In this document: positions 20,983 through 32,859 of the stretch, one piece after another
How positions within the stretch are numbered: position 1 is the stretch's first letter
How the letters are laid out: every line of letters starts with the position of its first letter
From: Ditylenchus dipsaci
Lineage: Eukaryota > Nematoda > Chromadorea > Rhabditida > Anguinidae
Reading direction: 5' to 3'
Length of the DNA stretch: 64,000 bases
NCBI GenBank assembly: GCA_004194705.1
Contig: SADC01001382.1
Coordinates: forward strand, 62,001-126,000
Translations under genes and position numbers: made by a program
Notes under the pieces: model-generated
What the model was told of the DNA's origin: nothing
What the model saw: the letters and a program-made list of their open reading frames with translations, nothing else
Database searches by the model: none

Positions 20983-23900
20983 ATGTCGATCATGTCATAC
21001 AACGGAGGCACGGTGCTCGCTATGACGGGCGAGGAATGTGCGTTTTCTTTAGCTCTACAAATGTATTACCACTTTAAAATAATCTAAATCTAGGTGTTTG
21101 TATTGGAACTGATTTGCGGTAAAAATTGCAAAGTTATCACTTAAACTGATACCATTTTTAAGTTTGGGTGAGCAAATGTCTACTGTTGCAGTTGATGTGA
21201 AGAAGGTGAAAAATTAGTGGGTAACACTATAGAATGCCCCCCAGCTAGCGAAAAATTTACTTTTCCTGAAGGGGAAAGGACCCGTCTCATTTTGATTCTC
21301 GTGCTCTGAATAGGCACGGAAACACTTTGGTTTCCGAAAATCGAAAAAAAAAAATTTTTCGATTTGCCTTGGTCCCCCAAGGTAAAAATTTAAGAAATTC
21401 AAAAAAAATATTTTTTTGAATTCCCGCCAAAACATTTTTTATGGGATTTAGGGCTGTATTGGGAGGGGAAGGGAATAAAAGGGGCCACCTTCATGGCAAA
21501 ATTATAAAAAAGTGAATTCTGGACTACTTCGGATGTCCTGCCATGTTTTTCAACTGGGCCGTGGCAAAAAGAGACTCTATATACATTTTATGGTCAAGAG
21601 TACTTCTCGGAATCATGTCTAAGGTAAGTGTGTGCGCGCATCTCTAACTCTCAAGCCCCCTGCGCCACCGAAGGGGCGCAGGGGGCTTGGGGCTTGGAGT
21701 TGAGATGCGCACACCCACATACCTTAGACACAAATCACTCGAAAGTGACTCTGGATGCATAAAAAGCATGCATACCAGAGTTTATTTATGCGGTAGGCCC
21801 CAGTATTCAAAACTATGTTCAACATCTTCTTGTTAATGGGCTCTGTGTGATTAGTGGCCCTCTTTTGTCCCTTCCCCTCCCATTACAGCCCTAAATCCTT
21901 AAAAAATGTTTTAGCGGGAATTCAAAAAAATATTTTTTTTTGAATTTTCTTAAATTTTTCACCTTGGGGGACCAAGGCAAATCGAAAAATTTTTTTTTCG
22001 ATTTTTCGGAAACCAAAGTGTTTCCGTGCCTATTCAGAGCACGAGAATCAAAATGAGACGGGTCCTTTCCCCTTCAGGAAAAGTAAATTTTCGCTAGCTG
22101 GGGGGGCATTCTATAGTATAGCCAATTAGTGCAGTAAAGCGTTCTAGATATACTTTTTAGGTCCACAAACTGTCAGATAGAATTTATATAGGTTTGACTG
22201 GTTTTCACTCTGACGCATCGACCGTGCTTGAAAAAATAACTATTCAAAAGAATCTGTATGAGCTGCGTGAGAGTCGCAAGCTCAAGCCAAAGGTATATCA
22301 ATTGTAAAAAAGTCTGTATGTTCCGGATAGTTTGTGTTTCAGGTTGCAGCAACTATGGTTTCCAACCTTTTGTACAGCCGTAGGTTCGTGAAAAAGGACC
22401 TTTTTAGGGACCATATTCAGTCTAATTGTTCAGATTTGGCGGTTATTTCACTGAGCCAGTGATTGCTGGTTAGCGATTAATATCGAGACAATGTTAGTAA
22501 AAAATTATACCTTTCAGGACTTGACCCTTTCACCAGCAAACCGTACATATGTGCAATGGACACTATTGGATGTCTTTCTGAACCGAAGTCATTAATAATA
22601 ACTCATTGGTTTTTTCGTCCAAAAAAAATTCGTATTTTCAGAGATTTTGTGGCTGTGGGAACTGGAGCAGAGGTTAATAATTTTACGTAGCGTAATCGAA
22701 CCTTTGTTAATTTTACTTCTTTTCAGTATTGTCTTGGTGTTTGCGAGGGTATGTTTTTTTTCTGACGAAAAGTGTGTGTATCTAGGGAGGTCATGAGTTT
22801 AGTTTGTAGAGTGTAATGAAGATTTGCAGAACCGGAACCATTTGCACAGTGGATCTGTGTAGCGGCTGTCCGAACTTTAAAAAATCAAGGAATACGGCTC
22901 GCATAATTTGCACAGAAACCTAAGTTCATGGATATCCTAAGCAATGGCTTACAGCCCCATTATTAGAGACCAAAAGACTTTCGCGACAAAGAAAACGGAC
23001 CCTACTAGCGGATACCCTACTCTGAAATGTTCCTTATCAAACTAAATTGGAAAGTACCTGAATATTTGTCCCAGACCTCATGAAAAGTGTGTAAGACAGA
23101 TATTACTCACAAATTCCCTATGCTGGCCTATTCCTGAACCTAAACTTAATTAATTTTAGGAAGATCGAATTGTTGGGAGGGGTATTCGCTAGTAACGGCG
23201 GAAAACGTTTTAGCGACAGATAAAAGTCCTGTGGCAACAGAAAAAAGCTTTGCCTAAAAGTAAAATTTTAAAAGCTAAAAATTGGGAAAAATAAATTACA
23301 TTGTTTTTGGAAGATCAAATTGGGAAGTACAGGGTGCGCCAACTTTTTCGCACGTATTTGTTTTGGCCATAACTTTTTTGGTTTTCATGATTTTGACGTA
23401 ATTTTTTTTTTAAAGAAAGCTGAGACTCTAGGCAACCGAACCAAATTTGTTTATGTTTATTTGTCGTACACACTAAAATTGTGATTAAGGAAAAGGTCTA
23501 GTTTTTCTTTTTTTTAGCCATGACCTACACAGTTCAAGACAAGGCAAAATTCGTCGAATGGTTCATCGAAGAAGGCAAAAGTGTCACAGCATTTGGTGTT
23601 CGATATCGGAGAGAGCTTGGAAGGAATACTAAGGTGTCGGACAAGAACAGGCTGTGGGGTTGGTACGCAAAGTTCAAAAGCCAAGGAAGTGTTGATCGAA
23701 AGAAGAAGACTGGCAATAAGGTTTGGTTACCAGCACAGTTCTTGTAACCAACAGCAAGTGGTGTTCAAATAACTTTTTTTGTCAATGTTTGGTACGGTTC
23801 GGTTGCCTAGAGTCTCAGGTTTCTCTTAAGAAAAAAAAAATTACGTCAAACTCATAAAAACAAAAAAGTTATGGCCAAAACAAATACGTGCGAAAAAATT

Positions 23901-26900
23901 AGCGCCCCTTTACAACAAAATGAATCCGACGTTGAATGTTGACCCTGAAATTCTTATAAGGGCTCTTTTTGCCAAGCTCCAGTTGAAAAACATTGTAAGA
24001 CAGCCGAAAAATACAACCATCTACTCTTTTTTATCATTTTGCCATAATTGTGGCCCTTTTTATTTCCTTCCAGGGTGAGTATTTTGCCTTTTTGTAAATT
24101 AAAAATGGGCAATACTTTTTTTTGACCCAGATTCACTTTTTTCTGTCCCAGATTTTATTTGTCCCAGATTCACTTTTTTCTGTCCCAGATTCACTTTTTT
24201 TGTCGCAGATTTCCTCATTTCTGTCCCAGATTTTTCTCGCATGTGTTACTGTTGTGAAACGCGTGCGTAATCATCCACTTATGCTTTGTTTGTCTGTATG
24301 TTTTTTATTCTCCTAGAATTCTGAATTCATTATGGCCCAGATCTCACATCAGTGGACTAGATCTAACCTTAATAGTCCAGATCCAACCTCAGTATCTCAG
24401 ATGCTTCCTAGATCGTGTAATTTTTGTGCTTTAGCATCTATTCATGCGGTTTCAAGTCTTTAGGTCAAATAGAGTTCAACCTTTGTTATACGCCACCATA
24501 ATTACAATCGATTCAGCTAAGATCGGCCTATTTTCTATGATGTGACCATCCAGTTATACACCATCCCGGTTATACTCTACTCTAAGGTCGCTTCTTGGAG
24601 TGGTGTATAAGTGGGGTTCGACTGTAACAGAAATAAAGAGATAGTAAGGAACCAGACTAATTTTATTTCTAACAAAACGATAACAATATTCAACAAATAA
24701 TACTTTACTCTCTAGATAAAGCTTGAGAGGCGAGAGTTGGTCGACCCATCTTTCTTTCGCGCTGGAGTATCTGATCACTGGCATCCGGCGGATAGGACAC
24801 GATTCCCTTTTGAGACATCAGCATGACTGCATGCTTGCACATCCGCTTTTTCTTCCATCCCGACAGCTGCACTGATAGAAACCCATCCAGATTCACGAGG
24901 GCGCAATGATGAAGAAGCTTGTTCGAATCTGCCTGTAGCATTTCCAGTTTTCACACGACGATTGACGCAATTCAGAGCACATTTGTAGCAGACCAGCATC
25001 GCTGGTATCACTTCGCAGCAATAGGTGAACATCAGAATTTATTTACTTTTCAGACGATTGTTTTCCGCTGTTTTTTTCTTCAGGATAAAAGAATCTCGAT
25101 ACAAACCTGGTCCAATCACTGGAATCAAAAAAGACTCGAACATTTATTCATACCAGCTACGTGTTCTTCGGGTTTTGCACTCCGAAAGTACAACGTTCGC
25201 TCAGCCCATTCAGTGAACGCATCGAGGCCCAATTTCTTCCGCATCGTAAATTTTTAAGCATATCATTACTCGACTCCAAGCCGTTGTTAGTTGAAATAAA
25301 CTCTGAGTAGCCTTCATACCATGTTAAGAGAGCACCATTCATCCATTGCCCTTTCGAAATAGCGACACAAAGCCAGAGCTTGAGAGTTTCTGCAGTATCT
25401 GTGGTGCCATTCTTGAGCCAAACATGTTTTAGCTAAATTTATCTCAGTAACTAATTTGTTGAACAAGCTGCAAACCTTGTGAAAACTCTGCTTCTGACAT
25501 TGCCTGCTGCAAAAAATATACGTCCGCTTCAATCTCCATGCGCACTTTTTTCATTTTTTTTGGACGCAGCTTCTTATCACGATAAGGCATCACATGGGCA
25601 AAGTACATAGCACGAAGAACATATATGCAAGTTTCTTTAACAGCTAAAACATCATAATAACGAAAAGAAGAATGATAAAGGAATAAACGCACCTGCAGTA
25701 ATTTTCAAATCACCATCACCCATCACAAGTTCAGGTGCATAGCCAAGGTTAAAAATTGACGATAAGAAGCACTTTTAAGACAATAGACAATAACGCCATT
25801 AATGTTGCAAAGAATTTCCCATTTGAGTCAGAGAAGCCGCTCAACTAAAAGAAGCATAGTGAAGGCAAAAATACATAAAAAGCATACCAGCACAGGGAAT
25901 CCCAGTTAATTAGTTTTAAAGTGCCATCCATCTGCAGCATTCTTGAGTGTCTTCGAGTCGACCAGACCAAGCAAAATTGTTCTGTTTCATCTGCAACCCT
26001 TGTATTAAATTTGACCACAAACGGCTTATTGCAATCTTCTGGCAGGTTACTTTTGCTGTCAACATACTGTCGGAGGTCATATATTTGGACTATTCGAACC
26101 TTCTTGTTGCGATACTTCAGATTTTCGAGCTGCTTAGCACTCGGAAGTGGAGCTGTGGTTCGAGTCTGACGTTGGCTGGCCTGTGAATGATGTGGTTAAG
26201 AAATCTAACCGAATGCAAGTTACCTGAATTTTGTCCAGCATCTGCATGGCTGACAGAGTCTTGTCTTCACGGACGATGTTCTTGACGTTTTCATTCAAAA
26301 CGACTGGCTTATTAGATTTGTCTTCGCGAAGTCCATAGCTTTGCTTCACGATGATTTGCTCTGAGTCATGTGGCCTCCTAATCTTGAGCTTCATCTGACA
26401 ACCATAATTGCTCAGTCGACTATACTTGCACATGTAATCCTCCGCCCTGCTTTTCTTTAGATCTCTTGACTCATGACTGAAAAATATAGCAGATTATTAA
26501 TGATCCTTACGTATACTCACAGTTTTATTGACAGTTTTTAGTACACATTTTAGTGAGAACTCACCGTGATCTGAAATTCCACTCAAGACAAAAAACAGTC
26601 AAGTTAAAATTTTCGATTTTTTTAAATTTTGAAATTCGACGATATCTTTTGAATTTAAAGAGCAGTTTTTTAAGCAAATCGACCATTCTGAACATGAATC
26701 TGTCCAAAAAATGTGTGCAAAAGTGCAAACCTACAAAATTTTCGAAATAAAAGTCGATGTGATAATCCTGCATTTTTATACAGTTTTTTGATGGTTTCGT
26801 GTTCAGAATGGTCGATTTGCTTGAAAAACTGCTCTTAAAATTCAAAGGACATCGTCAAATTTCAAATTTAAAAAAAATCGAAAATTTTAATTTGAATGTT

Positions 26901-29900
26901 TTCTGTCTTGAGTGAAATTTCAGATCACGGTGAGTTCTCACTAAAATGATGGTTTTTAGAAGCAAATCAAGCAAATCATCACTCTGAACATGAATCCGAC
27001 GTCTAATCCAGCAGTTTTGCATATAAATGACTGAAAACCTACCAAAAATAAAACAATCCCTTAAGGCAAATTGCCCTTTTCAGGCAAATTGCTAAAAGGC
27101 TATAAGGCAAAAAACTTGCCTTTTAGGGTGATTCGATACTGTGCTTTGATACACCGGGTTTCAAGTTCGATTCCCGTCACGTGTAATTTCTATTTTTTCG
27201 TCCTTTTTTTGGTTCGCAGTGGACTTTTATGCTGTTTGATCCTCTAAATTCTTCATTCTCATCGGCTTTAGGGGTTTGGTACCTTTAATTTTTTTTAATT
27301 AGCACCTTTTTCATATTTTCATGCCATTTACCGTCTTTTTTTCTAACTTAAACAAATACTTAGGCGCAGGGTAGGCCAGCGCACGTCAGGACGGGCTCAA
27401 ATGTGTTTTGCAAACTACAGAACGGCTAAAATAAAAAAAAGTAAATGTGCGAATTCAAGAAAAGGTAACAAGGTCGAAGAGCCAGAAAAGTGCTTTACCA
27501 AACAAGAAGTTACCACATGTGCATTTGCCTAAAAATATTGTCGGTACACCCAAGAAATACATAAACACGCCCTTATTGCTCAGCTTCAGTAAAAAATATG
27601 GTGAAATTCCTAAAGAGTACCATAAAAAGATTAAAAGTGTATCGAACCGCAGTATGGAATCGCAATTGTATCGAATCGCCGTATCGAATCACAATGTACA
27701 TCGAATCATATGCCAGTCATCTCTTCCTTCCGAGCACTATACGTGGTGGGATTCATCAATGCAACCAGATTGTTTTCTCTTTTTATTTTTTATTTGGATT
27801 TTTTACTTTAAAGTGGCATGCCCGTGCGTTACACGGTGAAAAAGCGGGGACCAATAACCTTTTTCTTTCTTGCTAATTTTTTCATGCGCTTTCTTCTAAG
27901 TTTTTAAGTTTTCTGCCTAACTTTTAAAAGTAGTATAAGGTCATCAATATCAGATTGAACGCGAAACGAGTGAAAAATGGGATGGTTCAAAAAAAATATC
28001 TTTAACTTTTTGAAACGCACGGGCATGCTTCTTTAACAGAATAAACCCTTGAAGTCTTGACTGGCCAAATTACCTTATCTGAAAACAGTGAAAATCGGAT
28101 TCAAATGACGTGTAAGAAATTTTAATGAAAAACTTTTTAACAAAAAGTCCGAAATTGGGGCACAAGTTTCGGCAAACAAAATACGGAACGACAACAGCCG
28201 GAAAACGAAATTCAAAAAACGGAACGTTTCGGACAGCCCTGTTTGTCACCATATTGGTAAAAAAACTGGCTCTAGGTAAATTGAACCTCTACAATTGAAC
28301 CCGGTAAATTGACCATCCGATAAATTGAGCTCCAAATTTGTCTTGAGAGGATTGTTATCAAAACTAATTATATCTTGTAAATCACGTTAGGAAGAGGGAC
28401 CATCTCGGTAATAGGTAAGTCCCACGAAAGGCTAGGAAACCACAAGAATATCAGGTCGCCCGCCCCCTTTCTGTGAAAATTTTGCTGGAATTTAAATTTT
28501 TAGTCTAAACCAACCAAACCAAGTGGTCGTCCACTTGAAGCAATTTTTTTCACTCTTCGGGCCTTAAAACTGTTTTCTGGACTAATCCGGACATTCTGAA
28601 GATGGTTTAATAGTGCTAAATGCCGTTTTGTAGGGTATTTCTTGAGCAAGGCGAGAATTCCGCGGGAGACGATTCCGCGAAGAATGATTCTGCGGCGAAT
28701 AATTCCGCCAAATTTCAATTTTTGACGTCCCTATTAGAAAAAATTGATTCTGACATCGGATTCGTATTCAGCATGGTCGATTACAGATTCACCATCTTCA
28801 AATTTTAACTTTCTGTCCAATTTCAGATTCGACTCGAGACAAAAAAAACATTTGAAAAAAATTCAGTATTCCAAATTTGAGTACGATTTTTAGATTTTCA
28901 AGTACCTGGGTATCCAATGGACGATGCTGAACACGAATCCGGTGTCAGAATCAGGTTTTTTTCAACAGGGACGTGAAAAATTGAAATTTTGCGGAATTAT
29001 CCGTCGCGGAATCATCTGTGGCGGAATTATCCGTCGCGGAATTGTCTCCTGCGAATTCTCGCCGTGCCATTTCTTGAGCTTTGGTAAAAAACAGTTCTGC
29101 TCAAATCAATTATTGTCCAATACTCAAAAATTACTCGACCAAACGGCATTTCACCACTATCAAACCATCTTTAGCATACCTGAATTAGTCCAGAAATAGG
29201 TTTTGGAACATAGAAAACGTAAAAATTTTTTTGCTCCAAGTGGACTGATTATTAGTGGATAGATATAGTGGATTGAGTATTCAGCAGAACTGAGGCTGGA
29301 TCATAAAAATCATAGGTTGGATCACAGACCAAAATGTTACTACCCGTGTACCAATACACTAACTAAGTTCCCGACCTGGGTACGACTACCTGGGTACAAC
29401 AAAACCAAGTGGTCGTCCACTTGGAGCAATTTTTTTTTACTTTTTCGGGTTCCAAAACCTGTGTTCTGGACTGATTCGGGCATGCTAAAGATGGTTTGAT
29501 AATGGTAAAATAAGGTTTTGTATGGTATTTATATTGATTTCAATAATTGATTTTACCAAAACTCGACTTTACCAAAAACTCAAAAAATACTCGAGAAAAC
29601 GGCGTTTTACTACTGTCGAACCCTCTTCAGCATGTCCGAATTAGTCTAGAAAACACGTTTTGCAACATGAAAAACGTAAAAAAATTTAGCTCCAAGTGGA
29701 CGACCACTTGGTTTGGTTGCTTCAGACTGAAAAGTTTAAATTCCCGCGAAATTTTTACTAAAAGTGAGAGTAAAAAAACTCATTGGGTACACTGAAAGTG
29801 GGAGTGAGACTGTCGACTCACTGTGAGAAAGAAAGTCAGAGTGAGAGGCATTTTTCCCTATTGGGAACACACTGAGAGTGAGAGTGAAAGGCAGACTGGG

Positions 29901-30498
29901 AGTGAGAGTGAAAGGAAAATACGCTAATTGGAAACAGGGCTTTAGTCTGCCTCTCACTCTCACTGTATTAATAATAAGAATTAAAAGCCGAAAAATCCGG
30001 CCAAGACAAATTTCGAGGTTCAATTTACCGGAGGTTCAATTTGTAGAGGTTCAATTTACAGCCGCCCAAAAAAACAACACTGCAAAGTGACCGAGATCTA
30101 GGCGAAAATAGATTAGAGGTCTATTTTAAGCACTGTCCACGTTCATGAGCCCATTGCTCCATGATCTTTCATGAAAATTACATAGGTAATATTTGTAACC
30201 CCACCTAAAAACACCCTTTACAAGAAAAAATATAAAATATGGGGTCAAAATTTTGACAATTTTGAATGTTAACAACCGGTGGTCGAGAATTACAGAAAAA
30301 CACTTTTATAAGCTAATGCTCTCGATTTTTACAGGATTTTGGCACGAAGGGATGCAGCCAGATGATCTTTTTGAAGCTACAGCTCAGGCTCTATTGTCCG
30401 GTCTGGAGCGTGATGCAGCCAGTGGCTGGGGAGCTTTGATCTACACAATCACCAAAGACAAGGTCACTATCAAAACGCTCAAGACCCGATTGGACTGA
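20983..30498 (+). CDS. PSMB3: Proteasome subunit beta type-3
   Basis: Non-catalytic beta-3 subunit of the 20S core. Ten exons: 20983-21037, 21094-21118, 21163-21205, 22161-22292, 22343-22383, 22434-22468, 22518-22587, 22642-22672, 22727-22748 and 30335-30498. Phases agree throughout and give 205 residues, exactly the length of the human protein. Landmarks: MSIMSYNGGTVLAMTGEECV, RIYIGLTGFHSDASTVLEK, YFTEPVIAGLDP, DFVAVGTGAEYCLGVCE and the C-terminal LERDAASGWGALIYTITKDK. Like other beta-3 subunits it lacks the N-terminal catalytic Thr after processing. It is the only multi-exon gene here with no frame break. Intron 9 is 7,586 bp and holds a MULE gene plus several fold-backs; intron 3 (955 bp) is almost entirely one inverted repeat. 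It lies 200 bp downstream of the SUMO protease on the same strand. Confidence 0.97.
21224..22120. repeat. 900-bp inverted-repeat element filling PSMB3 intron 3
   Basis: CACTATAGAATGCCCCCCAG at the left is complementary to the sequence ending at about 22120; arms of about 260 bp include GGTCCCCCAAGGT and GAGACGGGTCC. The centre (21540-21840) repeats the 590-880 core (CACACCCACATACCTTAGAC, GCATGCATACCAGAG). Confidence 0.8.
23330..23911 (+). mobile_element. Non-autonomous element encoding a transposase-like HTH peptide
   Basis: Ends CAGGGTGCGCCAACTTTTTC and the complementary AAAAAATTAGCGCCCC, with arms of about 125 bp (CAAATACGTGCG, ATGGCCAAAACAAA). The loop encodes a 75-residue peptide (23520-23747): a helix-turn-helix like the N terminus of DUF4817-type transposases, with FVEWFIEEGKSVTAFGVRY and WGWYAKFKSQGSVDRKK. 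The catalytic part is missing. It lies in PSMB3 intron 9. Confidence 0.72.
23520..23747 (+). pseudogene. Truncated transposase, N-terminal HTH only
   Basis: Reads MTYTVQDKAKFVEWF to the stop after WLPAQFL. The WYAKFKSQGSVDRKKKTG segment matches the usual W..KF...GSV...K.. pattern that ends the first HTH in mariner-like and DUF4817 transposases. No DDE/D region follows because the right TIR begins at about 23785. Confidence 0.65.
24468..24627. repeat. Pogo-like MITE, 160 bp
   Basis: TAGAGTTCAACCTTTGTTAT at the left and GTGTATAAGTGGGGTTCGACTGTA-type right end; internal TTATACACCA pairs. It lies in PSMB3 intron 9, just 3' of the MULE stop codon. Confidence 0.5.
24705..26476 (-). pseudogene. MULE-type transposase with FLYWCH-like and SWIM regions (in PSMB3 intron 9)
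   Basis: Read 5' to 3' on the minus strand: a zinc-finger-like start (EDYMCKYSRLSNYGCQMKLK, about 26380-26440), LSAMQMLDKIQ, a GT-AG intron (about 26223-26181), then YRNKKVRIVQIYDLRQY and MLQMDGTLKLINWDS (about 25905-25945), whose D fits the first DDE residue. MGDGDLKI follows (about 25700), then YEGYSEFISTNNGLESSN (about 25265-25315), typical of the MULE E region. The end has CALVNLDGFLSVQLS and KKRMCKHAVMLM, a SWIM-like zinc motif, then RKMGRPTLASQALSRE before TAA. Several stops and frame changes lie between exons, so it is decayed or suffers the same single-base errors as the host genes. Flanking TIRs were not identified. Confidence 0.82.
26527..26950. repeat. Inverted-repeat MITE
   Basis: Arms share GAGAACTCACCGTGATCTGA at the left and its complement at the right; inner GCAAATCGACCATTCTGAAC also pairs. 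It lies in PSMB3 intron 9. Confidence 0.75.
28505..29240. repeat. Fold-back with AAGTGGTCGTCCACTT ends
   Basis: The left end contains CCAAGTGGTCGTCCACTTGA, itself a palindrome; the right end is GCTCCAAGTGGAC. Inner arms share GGGACGT, AAATTTCAATTTTT-type tract and tandem GGAATTATCCGTCGCGGAAT units. Confidence 0.65.
29395..29725. repeat. Second copy of the AAGTGGTCGTCCACTT fold-back
   Basis: CCAAGTGGTCGTCCACTTGG at 29403-29422 and its inverted counterpart at 29692-29712, with arms sharing TCGGGCATGCTAAAGATGG-like sequence. The same arms appear a third time at 59896-60206. Confidence 0.7.
29760..29960. repeat. AGTGAGAGTGAG-rich simple-sequence tract
   Basis: Purine-rich imperfect repeats of GAGAGTGAGAGTGAAAGG with a complementary CTCTCACTCTCACTG copy at the 3' end. 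Confidence 0.6.
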
Positions 30499-30635
30499 GC
30501 AAGAATAATCTAAAAGATTTTTTTTCCATTCAAAAATTGTCTAATTTTCATCAGTCTGTCTTGAGTCCCACTTTTTGGTTAGACTTCGGAAATAATACCG
30601 TAATCGTTTTTTGTTTTACCATTTTTTATTTGTTG

Positions 30636-30641
30636 AATAAA
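30636..30641 (+). terminator. Poly(A) signal of PSMB3
   Basis: AATAAA 138 nt after the stop, in a T-rich trailer. Confidence 0.6.
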
Positions 30642-30730
30642 AGTGTTTCCTTTAAATTATTTTCTTTACATTCACAAGAGCAGGTGTGGGAATATAATCG
30701 GATTGGTTGAGTTGTTTTAAAAAGATTCGA

Positions 30731-30791
30731 TGGCTCCGAGAGCTTATTCAAGAGTCCTTCAATTTAGCGCTGGTTACAGTGTCAAGGAAGG
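30731..30791 (+). CDS. Possible first exon of an unrecognised small gene
   Basis: ATGGCTCCGAGAGC opens 20 codons (MAPRAYSRVLQFSAGYSVKE) ending at a good donor (GAAG|GTGAGAAC). I could not follow it into a second exon with confidence (a candidate lies near 30952-30983), so it may be chance. Confidence 0.25.
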
Positions 30792-31558
30792 TGAGAACAT
30801 AACAATAAATGATGCGATTTAGCCAAATAAAGGTAAACTTATTCGATTTGAGTATAGCTGAGCAGGGTATAAGATAAGTCCCAATATGTTGATTCTTTGT
30901 GCAAACAAATGCCTAAAAGAGACACTAGCGCACTCAAATTGCTTTTTGCAGTAATGATGATGATACTCATGGATAAATTAAGGTAAGTGATGTATCAAGG
31001 CTGCTTTTTTTTTGTTTTTAACAATTGAAATAATAAATTTTAACAATCATTAGTTTCTTTGACACACTCTGGATCGCACCTCGAAAATCCGACTTTTAAT
31101 CCTAGATAATCTGACTTTTTGACCAAATCGAATTACAAACAAAACAGTAATTTGGAATTTTTCGTTTGCAACACCAAAAACTTAAAAAAAAATTCCGAAG
31201 GTCAATCAAGCTTAGGGTTTTCGAGCACTCTAAATTTTTAAGTTTTTTTAAGTTAACTCGACAACCTCAATCAAACTACTGTACTGAAAATTCTAAATCT
31301 CTAACTTTTCAAAATCTTTACCGAAGAAATATTGAATAGATAATATTGAATATAATATTCCAATATACCTTGTTGATTACCTTATTTCCTGTAATTTTTC
31401 CCCGGCGAGTAATTTTTCAACCCTTCTCTAGAGGGAGGAGTAATTATTCAACCAATAGCGCCGAAGGCACTACGAAAATTTTTCACATTTCAGTATTAGG
31501 GTAAACTACATTAAGTCAAATTTCCAGCCATGTAGCTTTTGTCTTTCCGGTACAGGAC

Positions 31559-31793
31559 TACCGTATTTTTTTAATAAGGCGGCCGGCCGCATTATTTTTC
31601 GGATGCCCGAAAATCGAAAAAACTTTGGGTTGATCTCGAGACTTTTGGGTGAAAATCCAAAATCCAAAAAGCGGAATCGGTAGAGCTCGTGGGAATTGAG
31701 AAAACCAATAAACAGCTTTGAAAAATATTTATTCTTGGCTGAGATGTAGGTCATCAAAGTCGAGGGGACCGCCTTATTAGAGGAAATACGGTA
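31559..31793. mobile_element. MITE with TACCGTATTT...GGAAATACGGTA ends
   Basis: A 235-bp hairpin, CCGTATTTTTTTAATAAGGC paired with GCCTTATTAGAGGAAATACGG. The core is related to that of 35136-35371 (TCGATCTCGAGA-like and TTTGAAAAATATT tracts). Confidence 0.75.
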
Positions 31794-32053
31794 GCTTGTT
31801 TTTAATCTCTCATTTACTTCTTGAAATGGGATCTTTCTTAATAGTAGACTTAGTAATTGCACTTAACGATCCGACTGAGCTATGAGCTGCTATCCGCTGC
31901 TATCATTCGATCCTTCATCAGATGTAACCAATTAAACACTAGTGTCAAAGATGAATATAACGCACGTTCCAAACCTCTCTACTCCAACACTCCACAATAC
32001 CAAACGGTTACAATATGAGCACCAGCTCCTACTTTAAAAGCCATATGAAATAT

Positions 32054-32370
32054 GGCTAGGAGACATTTGGCAAAAACGACATTTGGCAAAAACGACATTT
32101 GCCCAAACGACATTTGGCAAAACGACATTCGCCCAAACGACATTTGCCCAAACATACTAAATATTTGGAAACAATTAATGACGGAACCATCTGTCTGTCT
32201 GATTCCACTGGTACCATATTCACCGTTTTGCCAAATGTCGTTTGGGCAAATGTCGTTTTGCCAAATGTCGTTTTGCTAAATGTCGTTTGGGCAAATGTCG
32301 TTTTTGCCAAATGTCGTTTGGCCAAAAGATACATTTGCCAAATGTCGTTTTTGCCAAATGTCTCCTAGCC
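32054..32370. mobile_element. Non-autonomous DNA element, 317 bp, 8-bp TSD, arrayed TIRs
   Basis: Ends GGCTAGGAGACATTTGGCAA and its complement TTGCCAAATGTCTCCTAGCC. Perfect 8-bp duplications TGAAATAT flank it (32046-32053, 32371-32378). Both arms are tandem arrays of ACATTTGGCAAAAACG-type units. No coding content. Confidence 0.85.
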
Positions 32371-32426
32371 TGAAATATGCCGCTAGCAGCGATTGTGTTT
32401 AAACTTACAGTAATTGTAACATCTAT

Positions 32427-32514
32427 TACAGTTTAACCTCGATTAGCCGACACCCGATAAGCCGACACCCTGAGTTCGGTCCCTTGGGGTGTCGGCTTAT
32501 CGAGTTCGACTGTA
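32427..32514. mobile_element. 88-bp minimal pogo-like MITE
   Basis: TACAGTTTAACCTCGATTAG ... CTTATCGAGTTCGACTGTA with GCCGACACCC/GGGTGTCGGC pairing; essentially all arm and little loop. TA at both ends. Confidence 0.75.
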
Positions 32515-32859
32515 CCTCAGCTAAGAAGCATATACTAACTATTCTCCAGGATCAACACCCCAAACAGCCAATACCAGAAGCAGGAAATCAGTCTAAATAC
32601 TGAACGAAACAGAAAGTCAGTTGTAAAGTATTGGACTAGCAACGATTCCCAGTCTATCTATCTTTTGCAAGTCATTGAGAAGCCTTAGATCTGGAGGTTT
32701 TCGCTTGATTCAGCCTGTTAGATGCTATTTTCATCAACATGTCTACTTCAGGGGTGAAGTGCTAGGTCTTTCAGGCTTGAACGTCCGCAGGGTCTAAACA
32801 GCCAACTCAAGTAAACCCATAAAGCATTCCGAGGAATTCGAACCTAGCCAGATGACCAG

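Larger units (their letters stand above)
28270..30062. repeat. Outer inverted repeat enclosing nested fold-backs in PSMB3 intron 9
   Basis: Left tract GGTAAATTGAACCTCTACAA..TTGAACC (28275-28305) is complementary to right tract GGTTCAATTTGTAGAGGTTC (30030-30050). Inside are fold-backs at 28505-29240, 29395-29725 and 29760-29960. Confidence 0.55.
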
